This document shows positions 29,830 to 39,341 of a stretch of DNA of 64,000 bases, piece after piece. Position numbers and translations under genes: made by a program. The first letter of the stretch is position 1. Each line of letters begins with the position of its first letter. Location: positions 3,286,001-3,350,000 of the forward strand of contig NZ_LT629802.1 in the NCBI RefSeq assembly GCF_900106045.1, given 5' to 3'. The notes beneath the pieces were generated by a model. It was not told the origin of the DNA, searched no databases, and saw only the letters and a program-made list of their open reading frames with translations. Source of the stretch: Pseudomonas mucidolens (lineage in GTDB: Bacteria > Pseudomonadota > Gammaproteobacteria > Pseudomonadales > Pseudomonadaceae).

Positions 29830-29853
29830 CCCGCGCACAGCGCGGGCTTTTTA
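29830..29853 (+). terminator. Rho-independent terminator after plsC
   Basis: CCCGCGC-ACA-GCGCGGG followed by CTTTTTATT, seven bases after the plsC stop. Confidence 0.85.
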
Positions 29854-29955
29854 TTGTCGGTGAACCCTCGTGGACATTGCTGACTCTGATAATCCAGAGC
29901 AAGCTAAGCAACCTGCCAGGTTTATCCGTCATTCAAAAAAGAAGCGATCAGCATT

Positions 29956-30927
29956 ATGGGTAGAGTTGTTGCCGCAGCCGTTTACAGCGCCGGGAAAAAA
30001 ATCACTGATATCACCCTCGAGGAAGGCGCCGCCTGGGCGGCCAAACCTGGCCATTTTGTGTGGATCGGCCTTGAAGAACCGGATGCCGAGGAACTGTCCG
30101 ACCTCCAACGCCAGTTCAACCTGCATGAACTGGCCATCGAAGATGCTCTGGAAAAACACAGCAGACCGAAGCTCGAAACGTTTGGTGACGCGTTATTTAT
30201 CGTGACCTATTCACCGGTTCGAGAGGAAGGCAAGCTGGAGTTTATCGAGACCCATATCTTCGCCGGCAATGGCTACGTCATCACGGCGCGCAACGGTCAC
30301 TCGGCTTCCTACGGCTATGTCCGCCAGCGTTGTGAGGCGCGGCCACTGTTGCTGGAGCACGGCGAAGACTTCGTGCTCTATGCACTGCTGGATTTCGTCA
30401 CCGAGAACTACCAGCCGGTGAGCGAGGCGATTCATGCCGAGATCGACGCACTGGAGCGCAATGTGCTGTGCAATTCCCTTAATGAACGGGACGTCCACCA
30501 CCTTCACAGCCTGCGACGCGACGTGCTGCGGTTGCGGCGTCATGTGGCACCGATGGTAGAGATCAGCGAAGAGTTGCAGAAACTGAAGTTTCCGTTTATC
30601 GATAAAAAGATGCGCCCGTACTTTCGCGATGTGGAGATCCATGTCACGCGTCAGATGGAAGACCTCTCCACCCTGCGCGACATCGCCAGCCAGACCATCG
30701 AGATTGGCGTACTGCTGGAAGCCTCACGCCAGAGCGTGGTGCAGCGCAAGTTTGCGGCCTGGGCAGCAATCCTGGCGTTTCCCACGGCGGTGGCCGGGAT
30801 CTACGGGATGAACTTCCAGAACATGCCTGAGCTGCAATGGCATTACGGTTATTTTGCGGTGCTGGGGTTCATTGCCGTGGGATGTACGGGACTGTGGGTC
30901 AGCTTCAAGCGTTCGGGGTGGCTATAA
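29956..30927 (+). CDS. CorA-family metal transporter (possibly ZntB-like)
   Basis: 323 residues. A long cytoplasmic N-terminal domain with helical stalk (IHAEIDALERNVL, LHSLRRDVLRLRRHV) is followed by two C-terminal transmembrane segments. The pore signature YGMNF is at about 290 and the loop after it has MPELQWHYG in place of the Mg-selective MPEL, which is close to CorA. It imports divalent cations such as Mg or Co as a pentamer in the inner membrane. Stand-alone gene; ATG at 29956. Confidence 0.9.
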   Translation: MGRVVAAAVYSAGKKITDITLEEGAAWAAKPGHFVWIGLEEPDAEELSDLQRQFNLHELAIEDALEKHSRPKLETFGDALFIVTYSPVREEGKLEFIETHIFAGNGYVITARNGHSASYGYVRQRCEARPLLLEHGEDFVLYALLDFVTENYQPVSEAIHAEIDALERNVLCNSLNERDVHHLHSLRRDVLRLRRHVAPMVEISEELQKLKFPFIDKKMRPYFRDVEIHVTRQMEDLSTLRDIASQTIEIGVLLEASRQSVVQRKFAAWAAILAFPTAVAGIYGMNFQNMPELQWHYGYFAVLGFIAVGCTGLWVSFKRSGWL

Positions 30928-30948
30928 GTCGACCCCCGTCGGGGCGGA

Positions 30949-31671
30949 TCAGGCCTGCTCAGGCTTATTCGCCACAAAACGCATCATCCACTCCGCCACG
31001 GTGGCGCCGTGGTGTTCACGCTCCAGGCTGGCGACACCGTTGGTGTAAACCTTTTCGCCCAGGTTTGTCTGAAGAATCTCCAGCAGCTCACGGGAATAAT
31101 CGTGGATAAATTCCGGATGGCCCTGGAAGCACAGCACCTGGTCTTCGATGTGGTACGCAGCAAACGGACAAAAATCACTGGAAGCAATCACCGTGGCATT
31201 TACCGGCAAACGGGTGACCTGGTCCTGGTGGCTGATCAACAGCGTCAGCTCTTCCACCACCGGACTCATCCAAGGCGCTTTGGCATTGAGCTTGTAGTCA
31301 TGGGTGCCGATGCCCCAGCCCTTGCTTGCGCGCTCGGCCTTGCCGCCCAGCAGCAGTGCCAACAACTGGTGACCGAAGCAGATGCCAAGCAATTTATCGC
31401 CGCGCTCGTAGCGCTGCAGCAGAAAGGTCTTGAGGGTCTGGATCCACGGATCGGTGCCGAAGGAATCGGCCTTGCTGCCCGTCACCAGATACGCGTCGAA
31501 CACTTCGTCGTCTGACGGATATTCGCCCTGCACCACGTTGTAGACGACGAACTCGGCTGCAATCGGCTGCTTGGAGAACAGCTGCTTGAACATCTGCCCG
31601 TAACCCTGGTACTGATCGATCAGTCCGGGACGCAGGATATCGGTTTCCAGAATGCAGACGCGTAGCGACAT
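30949..31671 (-). CDS. Class I glutamine amidotransferase-like protein
   Basis: 240 residues from the ATG at 31671; a longer frame to 31863 overlaps the next gene and is rejected. The nucleophile elbow is GICFGHQLLA with its Cys, and His and Glu complete the triad in FQGHPEF. N-terminal LRVCILETDILRPGL is typical of GMP-synthase-like amidotransferases. No synthetase domain is attached, so it may hydrolyse gamma-glutamyl compounds. It ends 21 bases from the CorA gene, facing it. Confidence 0.88.
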   Translation of the reverse strand: MSLRVCILETDILRPGLIDQYQGYGQMFKQLFSKQPIAAEFVVYNVVQGEYPSDDEVFDAYLVTGSKADSFGTDPWIQTLKTFLLQRYERGDKLLGICFGHQLLALLLGGKAERASKGWGIGTHDYKLNAKAPWMSPVVEELTLLISHQDQVTRLPVNATVIASSDFCPFAAYHIEDQVLCFQGHPEFIHDYSRELLEILQTNLGEKVYTNGVASLEREHHGATVAEWMMRFVANKPEQA

Positions 31672-31765
31672 AAAAAATACCTGACACGGCGATGGGAATA
31701 ATGAACACCCCAGAGCCTGCCTTGAAATACCCCTACAAGGCAAGCCCCGCACATGTCCAAAAACG

Positions 31766-33910
31766 TCAGAAGGTCGTGTTCTGCGCAGCTTTCTCCAACA
31801 ACAAGGCCGGTGGGGTGAATCGCGCACCGTACTGCTCGGCCAGATAGCGCGCCCGGGCAACAAAGTCGTTCAGGCCGTATTGATTGATAAATTGTAGCGC
31901 CCCGCCGCTCCACGCCGCGAAACCGATACCGAAAATCGACCCGACATTGGCATCGGCGGTGGACATCAATACTCCCTCCTCCACGCAGCGCACTGTCTCA
32001 ATGGCCTGAATAAACAACAAACGGTCGCGTACATCCTGCGGCGAAATGCGTTGATCGGGTTTTTCAAATCGACTTTTGAGCTGCGGCCACAAATGTTTCT
32101 GCGCACCGACTGGGTACTCGTAGAAACCGCCACCTGCGGCCTTGCCCGGGCGCTTGTATTCATTGAGCAACAGCTCGATCACCGCAAATGCCGGATGCTC
32201 GGGCGATGGCTTACCCTCCGCCTGCAGATCCTTGGCCGTCTGTTGACGGATATGACTCATCAAGCTGAGCGACACTTCGTCGGACACCGCCAGCGGACCG
32301 ACAGGCATACCCGCCTTGCGCGCCTCGGTCTCGATCAAAGGTGCGGCCACGCCTTCGCCCAGCATCGCGATGCCTTCATGGGTGAACGTGCCAAACACCC
32401 GTGAGGTGAAGAAACCTCGACTGTCATTCACCACAATCGGGGTTTTCTTGATTTGCAGTACGAAATCGAAACCTCGAGCTAGGGTTTCGTCACTGGTGCG
32501 GGCGCCCTTGATGATTTCCACCAGCGGCATTTTGTCCACCGGACTGAAGAAATGCAGGCCGATGAATTTGCCCGGGTCAGGCACAGCCGTGGCCAGGCCG
32601 CTGATGGGCAAGGTCGAGGTATTGGAGGCGATCACCGCATCAACGCCCACTGCGCGTTGCGCGGCCGCCGAGACCCGGGCCTTGAGTTCACGGTCTTCAA
32701 ACACCGCCTCGATAATCAAATCGCAACCGGCCAGCTCAGCGTCGGCGTCTGTCGGATGAATCCGCGCCAGGATGTTGTCCCGCTGTTCGGCAGTCAATTG
32801 CCCACGACCGACCTTCTTCTCCAGTAACATCGCCGAATGCACCTTGCCCTTCTCCGCCGCCGCCAACGTGATGTCCTTGAGCACCACATCGATGCCCGCC
32901 GACGCACTGGCGTAGGCAATCCCCGCGCCCATCATCCCGGCACCGAGGATGCCCACCTTGCGGGTCACATACGGCGCAACACCTTGGGGACGTGACCCCC
33001 CCACATTGATTTCATTGAGCTGGAACCAGAAGGTGCCGATCATGTTCTTCGCGACCTGGCCGGTGGTCAGTTCGGTGAAGTAGCGGGTTTCGATCAGCTG
33101 CGCGGTGTCGAAACCCACCTGTGCGCCTTCCACCGCGGCACACAGGATTTTCTCCGGGGCCGGAAAACAGCCGTGGGTTTTCGCTCGCAGGATTGACGGT
33201 GCGATGGCGAGCATCTGTGCCACTTTAGGGTTCGACGGCGTGCCGCCAGGGATCTGATAGCCTTTGACATCCCAGGGTTGCTGGGCCGCTGGATTGGCCA
33301 GGATCCAGGCCCGGGACTTGGCCAGCAGCTCATCGCGATCCCCCGCCAATTCGTCGACCAAGCCCGCTTGCAAGGCCTTCTGCGCCGAGACTTTCTTACC
33401 TTCGAGCAAGTAGGGCAAGGCCTTCTCCAGGCCCAGCAGACGCACCATCCGCACCACTCCGCCGCCGCCCGGCAACAGGCCAAGAGTGACTTCCGGCAAG
33501 CCGATCTGGACGGATGCATGGTCCAGTGCCACCCGGTGCTGACACGCCAGGCATATTTCCCAACCTCCGCCCAGGGCCGCGCCATTGATCGCCGCCACCA
33601 CCGGTTTGCCGAGAGTTTCCAGGCTGCGCAACTGCGCCTTCAGACCCAGAACCATGTCGTAGAAGGCCTTGGCGTGAGGTTTGTCGACGCTGATCAGTTC
33701 ATTCAGGTCGCCACCGGCGAAGAAGGTCTTTTTCGCCGACGTGATGATAACCCCGGCAATCGAGTCGTTTTCCGCCTCCAGGCGGGCGATGGTGGCCGCC
33801 ATCGCGTCGCGGTACACCGCGTTCATGGTGTTGGCGCTCTGGCCGGGCATGTCGAGGGTCAGCACCACAATCTGGTCCTGGTCTTTTTCGTAACGAATGG
33901 CGTCGTTCAT
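31766..33910 (-). CDS. FadB/FadJ-like beta-oxidation bifunctional enzyme
   Basis: 714 residues from the ATG at 33910 with TAAGGAA upstream. The N-terminal crotonase domain (about 1-190) carries both catalytic Glu residues (GGGWEICLA, IGLPEVTLG). After a linker comes the 3-hydroxyacyl-CoA dehydrogenase domain with the NAD fold VGILGAGMMGAGIAYASA and the catalytic His-Glu region (GLHFFSPVDKMPLVEII). It hydrates enoyl-CoA and oxidises the hydroxyacyl-CoA. Paired with the thiolase 16 bases upstream. It is a paralogue of canonical fadB, so I leave the symbol blank. Confidence 0.93.
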   Translation of the reverse strand: MNDAIRYEKDQDQIVVLTLDMPGQSANTMNAVYRDAMAATIARLEAENDSIAGVIITSAKKTFFAGGDLNELISVDKPHAKAFYDMVLGLKAQLRSLETLGKPVVAAINGAALGGGWEICLACQHRVALDHASVQIGLPEVTLGLLPGGGGVVRMVRLLGLEKALPYLLEGKKVSAQKALQAGLVDELAGDRDELLAKSRAWILANPAAQQPWDVKGYQIPGGTPSNPKVAQMLAIAPSILRAKTHGCFPAPEKILCAAVEGAQVGFDTAQLIETRYFTELTTGQVAKNMIGTFWFQLNEINVGGSRPQGVAPYVTRKVGILGAGMMGAGIAYASASAGIDVVLKDITLAAAEKGKVHSAMLLEKKVGRGQLTAEQRDNILARIHPTDADAELAGCDLIIEAVFEDRELKARVSAAAQRAVGVDAVIASNTSTLPISGLATAVPDPGKFIGLHFFSPVDKMPLVEIIKGARTSDETLARGFDFVLQIKKTPIVVNDSRGFFTSRVFGTFTHEGIAMLGEGVAAPLIETEARKAGMPVGPLAVSDEVSLSLMSHIRQQTAKDLQAEGKPSPEHPAFAVIELLLNEYKRPGKAAGGGFYEYPVGAQKHLWPQLKSRFEKPDQRISPQDVRDRLLFIQAIETVRCVEEGVLMSTADANVGSIFGIGFAAWSGGALQFINQYGLNDFVARARYLAEQYGARFTPPALLLEKAAQNTTF

Positions 33911-33926
33911 GACAAATTCCTTAGGC

Positions 33927-35132
33927 TCAGAGGCGTTCGATAATCGTAGCGATGCCCATGCCACCGCCCACGCACAAGGTGGCCAGGCCGTAACGCTGGC
34001 GGCGGGCCTCCAGCTCGTCGAGCAGTGTGCCAAGGATCGCGCAACCCGTTGCCCCCAGGGGATGGCCAAGCGCTATCGAGCCACCGTTGACGTTGACCCT
34101 GGCAGCGTCGATGCCCATGTCCTTGATGAACTTGAGCACCACCGAGGCAAAGGCTTCGTTGACTTCGAACAAATCGATGTCCTCGACCCGCAAACCGGCC
34201 TTCGCCAGGGCTTTGCGGGTGGCGGGTGCCGGACCGGTGAGCATGATGGTCGGATCGGTGCTGGTCACCGCCGTGGCGACGATCCGCGCCCGTGGCTGCA
34301 GGCCCAGCTCTCGGCCCTTGGCCTCGGAGCCAATCAACATGAGTGCCGCACCATCGACAATCCCGGAACTGTTGCCCGGTGTATGGACATGGTGGATGCG
34401 CTCGACATGGCTGTAGACCCGTAACGCCGTCGCATCAAAGCCCATCTGGCCGATCATTTCGAAGCTGGGCTTGAGCTTGCCCAGGCCTTCGAGGGTGGAA
34501 TCGCCACGAATGAACTCGTCTTGAGCCAGCAACACGATAGCGTTCTGATCCTGCACCGGGATCAGCGATTTATTGAAGGAACCGTCCGATCTTGCCCTCG
34601 CCGCTTTCTGCTGTGAGTGCAGGGCAAAGGCGTCAACATCCTCACGAGTGAAACCTTCGAGGGTGGCGATCAGGTCGGCGCCTATGCCTTGGGGCGTGAA
34701 GTGACTATGCATATTGGTTTGCGGGTCCAGCACCCAGGCGCCGCCGTCGCTGCCCATGGGAACACGAGACATGGACTCGACGCCACCGACCACCACCAGC
34801 TCTTCAAAACCGGAGCGTACTTTCATTGCCCCGAGATTGACCGCCTCCAGGCCCGAGGCGCAGAAGCGGTTGATTTGCACACCGGCGACGCTGACGTCCC
34901 AATTGGCCACCAACGCAGCTGTCTTGGCGATATCGGCGCCCTGGTCCCCGACTGGCGTGACGCAGCCAAGCACAATGTCATCCACCTGCCGGGTGTCCAG
35001 GCCACTGCGCTGTTGCAGCGCGTTCAGCAAGCCAGCCACCAGATTCACCGGTTTGACGCTATGCAAGGCACCATCGGCCTTGCCTTTGCCCCTGGGCGTG
35101 CGTATCGCATCAAAGATCAAAGCTTGAGTCAT
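33927..35132 (-). CDS. Acetyl-CoA C-acyltransferase (thiolase)
   Basis: 401 residues. The acyl-enzyme Cys91 sits in [12 protein letters not shown], the His in [10 protein letters not shown] and the second Cys in LCVGGGMG, all standard for thiolases. It cleaves 3-ketoacyl-CoA, completing the beta-oxidation round begun by the FadB-like partner. ATG at 35132 with GAGGA upstream. First gene of a two-gene operon. Confidence 0.95.
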   Translation of the reverse strand: MTQALIFDAIRTPRGKGKADGALHSVKPVNLVAGLLNALQQRSGLDTRQVDDIVLGCVTPVGDQGADIAKTAALVANWDVSVAGVQINRFCASGLEAVNLGAMKVRSGFEELVVVGGVESMSRVPMGSDGGAWVLDPQTNMHSHFTPQGIGADLIATLEGFTREDVDAFALHSQQKAARARSDGSFNKSLIPVQDQNAIVLLAQDEFIRGDSTLEGLGKLKPSFEMIGQMGFDATALRVYSHVERIHHVHTPGNSSGIVDGAALMLIGSEAKGRELGLQPRARIVATAVTSTDPTIMLTGPAPATRKALAKAGLRVEDIDLFEVNEAFASVVLKFIKDMGIDAARVNVNGGSIALGHPLGATGCAILGTLLDELEARRQRYGLATLCVGGGMGIATIIERL

Positions 35133-35565
35133 GACGTCCTCGAACCACTGTGCAATGGAGCCCTCAAGAGGAGAGCCGACCGTGCTCTTACCTTAAGCGC
35201 CCGAAAGCCAGATTCAATGACCGAAGCGCTCATTGCCCTTGACGACCACGCTCAGACGAACGGTAGGGTCCTATCGTAAACCGCTGATTAAACGTTTTAG
35301 CTGTCTAGCGAAGGGGCTGCCGCATGGATGGCTATGTGCCTCATTCCGTTTTAAGAGGATTTCAATCTTGGTTGATATGAAAGGGATCTAAGCCACGAAG
35401 CACAAGGACTCTAAGGTTGAGTTTGTAAGAGCCGTAAGAGGCTGGTGCCGGTTCTTGCTGGAGCAGCTGTAAGAAAAGTGCCATGTATTCTCTCTAACGT
35501 GGCTACTTGATGGAGACGCACCGGCGCATTTGACGCTCAGGAATAACAACAAAAGGCAGTCAGCC
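35133..35565. other. Gap upstream of the thiolase operon
   Basis: About 430 bases with the thiolase promoter at the left. A 12-bp near-palindrome TTAAACGTTTTA at 35288-35299 could be a regulator site; its half-sites resemble PsrA boxes but the spacing does not match. No other gene seen before the small ORF at 35566. Confidence 0.4.
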
Positions 35566-35661
35566 ATGTTCAAACAATCGAAAGTACGCCAGGCGGGGCT
35601 CATTCTCTTCGCCACCACCCTGATTCTGATTTTGCCCAATCTGACCAAGATCATCGGGTAA
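35566..35661 (+). CDS. 31-residue single-span membrane peptide
   Basis: Starts MFKQSKVRQAG, continues with a hydrophobic helix (LILFATTLILILP) and ends NLTKIIG. AAAAGGCAG lies a good distance upstream of the ATG. The shape (positive start, one transmembrane segment) is that of small membrane proteins; the function is unknown. Confidence 0.6.
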   Translation: MFKQSKVRQAGLILFATTLILILPNLTKIIG

Positions 35662-35819
35662 CTCATCCATTCTGTGCCGGTGCGCATGCCGCATCAGCCT
35701 TGCAACCTTTGGCAGCACCTGCCGGGATATGCTTAGAGCACTCCCGTCGCAGGCGCTGTCTTTTTGCGTGCCGTTTTTGCGTGGCTTTGCGGTATGGTTA
35801 AGCCGCCTCCCCCCTTGAC

Positions 35820-36635
35820 ATGGGCTTCCCCTTGAAACCGATCATTGTGCTCGTGGCGTTGATTCTGGCCTTGCCGGCCGGTGCCGCGCAGTTGACCATC
35901 GAGCTGGACCACACCCAGAAAACCTGGCAAACAGCCGAGCTGCTGAAACACTCGAGCGCGCAAACCGTGCACATCGCTAAAGATGTTTCCTACAAACGTG
36001 AGATGAGGTATCGCGCGGTTCCTCTGGCGGAATTATTGCCGGGCATCACGGCGCAAAATCACCTGCAGGCGGTCGCTCTCGATGGCTTTGCCGCCGAGCT
36101 GGCGGCCGCGCCGCTGCTGCAGAAAAACGGCGCCCGTGCCTGGCTGGCGGTAGAAGATCCGGCCCACCCGTGGCCGCTGCTGGGGAACGGTCAGCACAGC
36201 GCGGGCCCCTTCTACCTGGTCTGGACCGATCCGCAAGCGGGTCATATCAGCCCCGAGCAATGGCCGTTCCAGCTATCGACAATCAAACAGTTGAAGACCG
36301 TTGCCGAGCGGTTCCCAGCGTTATTGCCGGACCCGACGCTCGCAGCCGATGACCCTGTCAACCTGGGGTTTGCGCTGTTTCAGAAGAACTGCCTGGCATG
36401 CCATCGGCTGAACGGCGCGGGTGATGCTCAGATGGGGCCGGACCTGAACATTCCCTACAGTCCGACCGAATATTTCGGCGGCGATTTCCTCAAGCGGTAT
36501 ATTCGCGATCCGCAAAGCCTGAGGCATTGGCCGCAGGCCAAGATGCCAGCCTTCACGACCAGTGTGTTGCCAGATGCCGATCTGGAGCGGCTGCTGGGAT
36601 ACTTGAAGCATATGGCCGGCCGCAAACAACCCTGA
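35820..36635 (+). CDS. Periplasmic cytochrome c family protein
   Basis: 271 residues. Signal peptide ends GAAQ. Residues of about 20-160 look like a molybdopterin-oxidoreductase-like beta domain (ELLPGITAQNHLQAVALDGFA). A single haem c motif, CLACH, lies at about 195, with a probable axial Met in AKMPAFTT. It should carry electrons in the periplasm, donor and acceptor unknown. I choose the ATG at 35820 because it gives a proper signal peptide, though the ribosome binding site is weak. Stand-alone gene. Confidence 0.8.
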   Translation: MGFPLKPIIVLVALILALPAGAAQLTIELDHTQKTWQTAELLKHSSAQTVHIAKDVSYKREMRYRAVPLAELLPGITAQNHLQAVALDGFAAELAAAPLLQKNGARAWLAVEDPAHPWPLLGNGQHSAGPFYLVWTDPQAGHISPEQWPFQLSTIKQLKTVAERFPALLPDPTLAADDPVNLGFALFQKNCLACHRLNGAGDAQMGPDLNIPYSPTEYFGGDFLKRYIRDPQSLRHWPQAKMPAFTTSVLPDADLERLLGYLKHMAGRKQP

Positions 36636-36707
36636 AAGCGTGCGCGCGTAGATTCCGCGGTCGAGTATTACGTAGAGGCTCACCTTGCGCTTGCGAGGTG
36701 CTTCTCA

Positions 36708-36923
36708 CTATTGCTGCTGCACCAAAATCACCGGCTCCGTGTCCTGCTCGTCACCGTACAGGGTGAAGGTGATACCGGCGCGGAGAAACAGCAAATCGGC
36801 TTTGCGCCGGCGCTGAGCCAGCAGCTCGGCAGGGGTTTGGGCCAACCAACGGGCAAACTCGCGATAATGGGGGCGAACCTGACCGGCCTCATCGTACATT
36901 TCATCGTAATAAGCGCGGGTCAT
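36708..36923 (-). pseudogene. Truncated N-terminus of a circularly permuted ATP-grasp protein
   Basis: The ATG at 36923 starts MTRAYYDEMYDEAGQVRPHY, then REFARWLAQTPAELL and ADLLFLRAGITFTLYGDEQ. This matches the first 60 residues or so of the DUF404/DUF407 circularly permuted ATP-grasp family, whose members are normally about 470 residues. Here the family sequence breaks off after GDEQ and a stop follows ten residues later. The remaining 400 residues are absent, so I call it a gene remnant. A longer start at 37001 adds unrelated residues. Confidence 0.75.
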
Positions 36924-37383
36924 ACGGTACTTCTTGTCACAAGGGCCTGTCCCTGACTTCCATAGCAAGGCCCGTTCCAGCGGGATATGACCAGATATCA
37001 ATCAGTTAGCGTTAACCAGCAATACTGTTGCACCGCCTGGTGCAGCAAACGCTTCAGCGCCGTCCTCCAAGCTTCAAACAGACGCAGGCTTTGTCTATCA
37101 CCGGTATAGCCAGAGTTGATTTTACTGCGCGCCAGCAACCGCGGATAATTATCCCCATACGCTGAATCGAATTCGTTCTACAGCCAAACTGATTGATCTG
37201 TCGGTAGCTTGGTTGCGTTGTACTGATTACCTCCATTCTTCCCTTTGGGCCACCCTGTTCGGGTGGCCTTTTTTTATGCGGGATTTTTCACCTGGAATTA
37301 TCGGTATCGCGCGTCTCCCCAGGCCAGAAACAAAAACGGCCAACCCGAAGGTCAGCCGATACGCTGTGTTTTTCACTGCACGA
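36924..37383. other. Gap with an orphan terminator
   Basis: No protein gene seen. A plus-strand terminator at 37248-37275 has no plus-strand gene upstream of it within 600 bases, hinting at a small RNA gene. Confidence 0.45.
37248..37275 (+). terminator. Rho-independent terminator without an upstream ORF
   Basis: GGCCACCC-TGTTC-GGGTGGCC stem followed by seven T. The T-tract exists only on the plus strand. The RraB-like gene to the right is on the other strand, so this does not serve it. Confidence 0.75.
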
Positions 37384-37725
37384 TTACATGGGCAAGCCAC
37401 GCACCTCCTGCTTCACGCCCCATCCCTCAATGATCCCACCCAAAGGCTCGACCACCGCCTCAAAGTCTTGCTCAAAGTCTCCTATGCCGTCGTAGGTCGC
37501 GAACATCACTTTGCTCAACTCCAGAAACCAGGCGCCGTCATCCCGCGCGCTGACCTGGGCATTGAGTGATTCCCCACGAAATCGACCCGCTGCCCTGCGC
37601 GCCCGTTCCTCATCCGGAAAAATGGCGTAGAACTCGATAGGGTGGAAACGTGAGAAATCAAAGCCGCCCTCTTTCATGCGGCGCAACACGTTGGTGCTGA
37701 TGTCTTCTTGATAGGCTGTGCTCAT
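37384..37725 (-). CDS. Ribonuclease E inhibitor RraB family protein
   Basis: 113 residues from the ATG at 37725 with an AGGAGG ribosome binding site. Contains STNVLRRMKEGGFDFSRFHPIEFYAIFPDEE and ends GGIIEGWGVKQEV, the fold and closing signature of RraB/DUF695-like proteins. RraB binds the degradosome scaffold of RNase E in E. coli; whether this protein does the same in Pseudomonas is unproven. Confidence 0.8.
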   Translation of the reverse strand: MSTAYQEDISTNVLRRMKEGGFDFSRFHPIEFYAIFPDEERARRAAGRFRGESLNAQVSARDDGAWFLELSKVMFATYDGIGDFEQDFEAVVEPLGGIIEGWGVKQEVRGLPM

Positions 37726-37937
37726 GAAACGTCCTCCTAAAACCGATGGATAGACTTTCCGTGCTTCCCAGTACCCGCACGTGAACGGCGCGGAATAACG
37801 GCAATGAGATCGCCGCAGGAAAACAAGCATGTAGCTGACAAGACCAGACCTTAGCGATTCATTCGCTGATCTCTCCTGCAGAGTAGCGCGAAGCTATCAC
37901 CTCCACCAGAGGCGCACTAACGACGTACAGGGAATGT

Positions 37938-38174
37938 TCAGGAGACAGGCGTGATGTCGAGAATTTGAATGCTGTTTTGGTTTTTCAGGTTCTTGACCGT
38001 GGGCTCGTCGGTACGGCCTTCAAGGTCATTGAGGTCCAATTTGGCGGCTATCGGCAGCAACTTGGCGCGAATCATCTGCGCAGCTTCTTCGAGGCTGGGC
38101 TGTTGTTTGCAGGTGAACTGCTCCACGGACTGATCGCCATGATCATCAACGAAGGTGACTTGCCACTTTTGCAT
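37938..38174 (-). CDS. Small conserved-looking hypothetical protein
   Basis: 78 residues from the ATG at 38174 with AGGAGG eight bases upstream; an earlier start at 38198 lacks support. Sequence MQKWQVTFVDDHGDQSVEQF looks like a small soluble alpha/beta protein. No transmembrane segment, no family recognised. Confidence 0.65.
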   Translation of the reverse strand: MQKWQVTFVDDHGDQSVEQFTCKQQPSLEEAAQMIRAKLLPIAAKLDLNDLEGRTDEPTVKNLKNQNSIQILDITPVS

Positions 38175-38277
38175 CAGTGCCTCCTCGATAAAACCCATGG
38201 ATGGGCCTACCGATATCTTGACCCCGAGGGGTGGGAAATCGTTCCACTCAGGGCTGGAGGCACCGCATCGGCCGGGC

Positions 38278-38883
38278 TTACTTTTCGGCGCGTTCCTTAA
38301 GGGCTTTCAACGTATTGAAAGGCGCCTCGACCACGAACTTGTTGGCCAACCAGGATGGCACGCTGCCGCCTGGCTCGGTGTGAACCTGATAGATCACTTC
38401 GGTCTGGTCGGCGCCTTTAGGCAGCAGTTTCCAGAAGCCTTCGACCTGGGACACACGTACATAACCTTTTGCTGGCGGCTTATAGCTGGGCACCCCTTTC
38501 AACTGACGGGTCAGGCTGCCATCGGCGCCCTGGGTGGTCGTGACATGTATGTAGGAGTCACGATCGGTTACCGGGAACGGTGCATTGAATTGGGTGTAGG
38601 TCCAACTCTCGCCGCCCTTATGATCGACCAGTGTCTGGGCTTTGCATTCATGGATCCAGGCGCAAGCACCGGAGACGTCTTCCTGCAAGGCCTGGATCTT
38701 GGCCAATGGCGCCTTGATCAGCGTCACGCCGCGATAAGCCTTGTATTTGGAACCCGCCACTTCACTCAACGAAACCTTGATACCCTCTTCATCCTTGGCA
38801 ACTTGCCAATCTTCAGCCTGCGCCGCGGCCGTAAACAAAACAGTCAAACCGCACAACACAGCCATTCGTTTCAGCGAACCCAT
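38278..38883 (-). CDS. Periplasmic START-domain protein
   Basis: 201 residues. Signal peptide ends AAQA. The mature protein (EDWQVAKDEEGIKVSLSEV, then SWTYTQFNAPFPVTDRD and VIYQVHTEPGGSVPSWLANK) matches the bacterial START/SRPBCC lipid-binding fold. It should bind a hydrophobic ligand in a deep cavity; the ligand is unknown. Stand-alone gene, weakly spaced from the neighbours on the same strand. Confidence 0.85.
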   Translation of the reverse strand: MGSLKRMAVLCGLTVLFTAAAQAEDWQVAKDEEGIKVSLSEVAGSKYKAYRGVTLIKAPLAKIQALQEDVSGACAWIHECKAQTLVDHKGGESWTYTQFNAPFPVTDRDSYIHVTTTQGADGSLTRQLKGVPSYKPPAKGYVRVSQVEGFWKLLPKGADQTEVIYQVHTEPGGSVPSWLANKFVVEAPFNTLKALKERAEK

Positions 38884-38925
38884 TGTTGTCTTCCTTTATT
38901 GTTGAAGTTCTGACCTTAAAGCCCT

Positions 38926-39180
38926 CTAAGCCGCCGTCATCTGCTCCCACCAGCCGATCAATTTGATCGCTTCTTCCTGGCTGGTGCCACAGACCTCGAG
39001 ATCCGCCGCGAAAGCCCCGCACACCGCAGGCCGCTCCGGCCGGCCAAACAATTGGCACAGCTGTTCGACAGACAGATGCAGGCAGCGTTCGCCCGCCGGT
39101 TTGCCATTGGGCATACCAGGCAACGGCGAGCTGATGGAGGGGGCAATGCAGCATGCGCCACAGCCTTCACGGCATTTCAT
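38926..39180 (-). CDS. YkgJ-family cysteine-cluster protein
   Basis: 84 residues beginning MKCREGCGACCIAPSISSP. Cys3, Cys7, Cys10 and Cys11, with further Cys at ERCLHL, LCQLF, AVCGAF and LEVCGT, match the YkgJ family, thought to bind zinc or an iron-sulfur cluster. It is complete at the short end of the family's length range. Function unknown. Confidence 0.88.
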   Translation of the reverse strand: MKCREGCGACCIAPSISSPLPGMPNGKPAGERCLHLSVEQLCQLFGRPERPAVCGAFAADLEVCGTSQEEAIKLIGWWEQMTAA

Positions 39181-39341
39181 GACCGGCAGGTCCTCGACGA
39201 CAAAGTATTGATGGCCAGGCTAGAGTACGCCCTTAAACATCTGTTTAAAATTGGCCTAACAGGGGTTTTTCGCATAAAACAAAAGTGACCGACCAGTCTG
39301 CGACAGATGGTCGACGGCTCGCGTCACTTGAGCAGTGAAAA

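Noticed and set aside
35288..35299. PsrA box upstream of the thiolase operon
   Set aside because: TTAAACGTTTTA has no spacer between half-sites, unlike the PsrA consensus; kept only as an unidentified palindrome.
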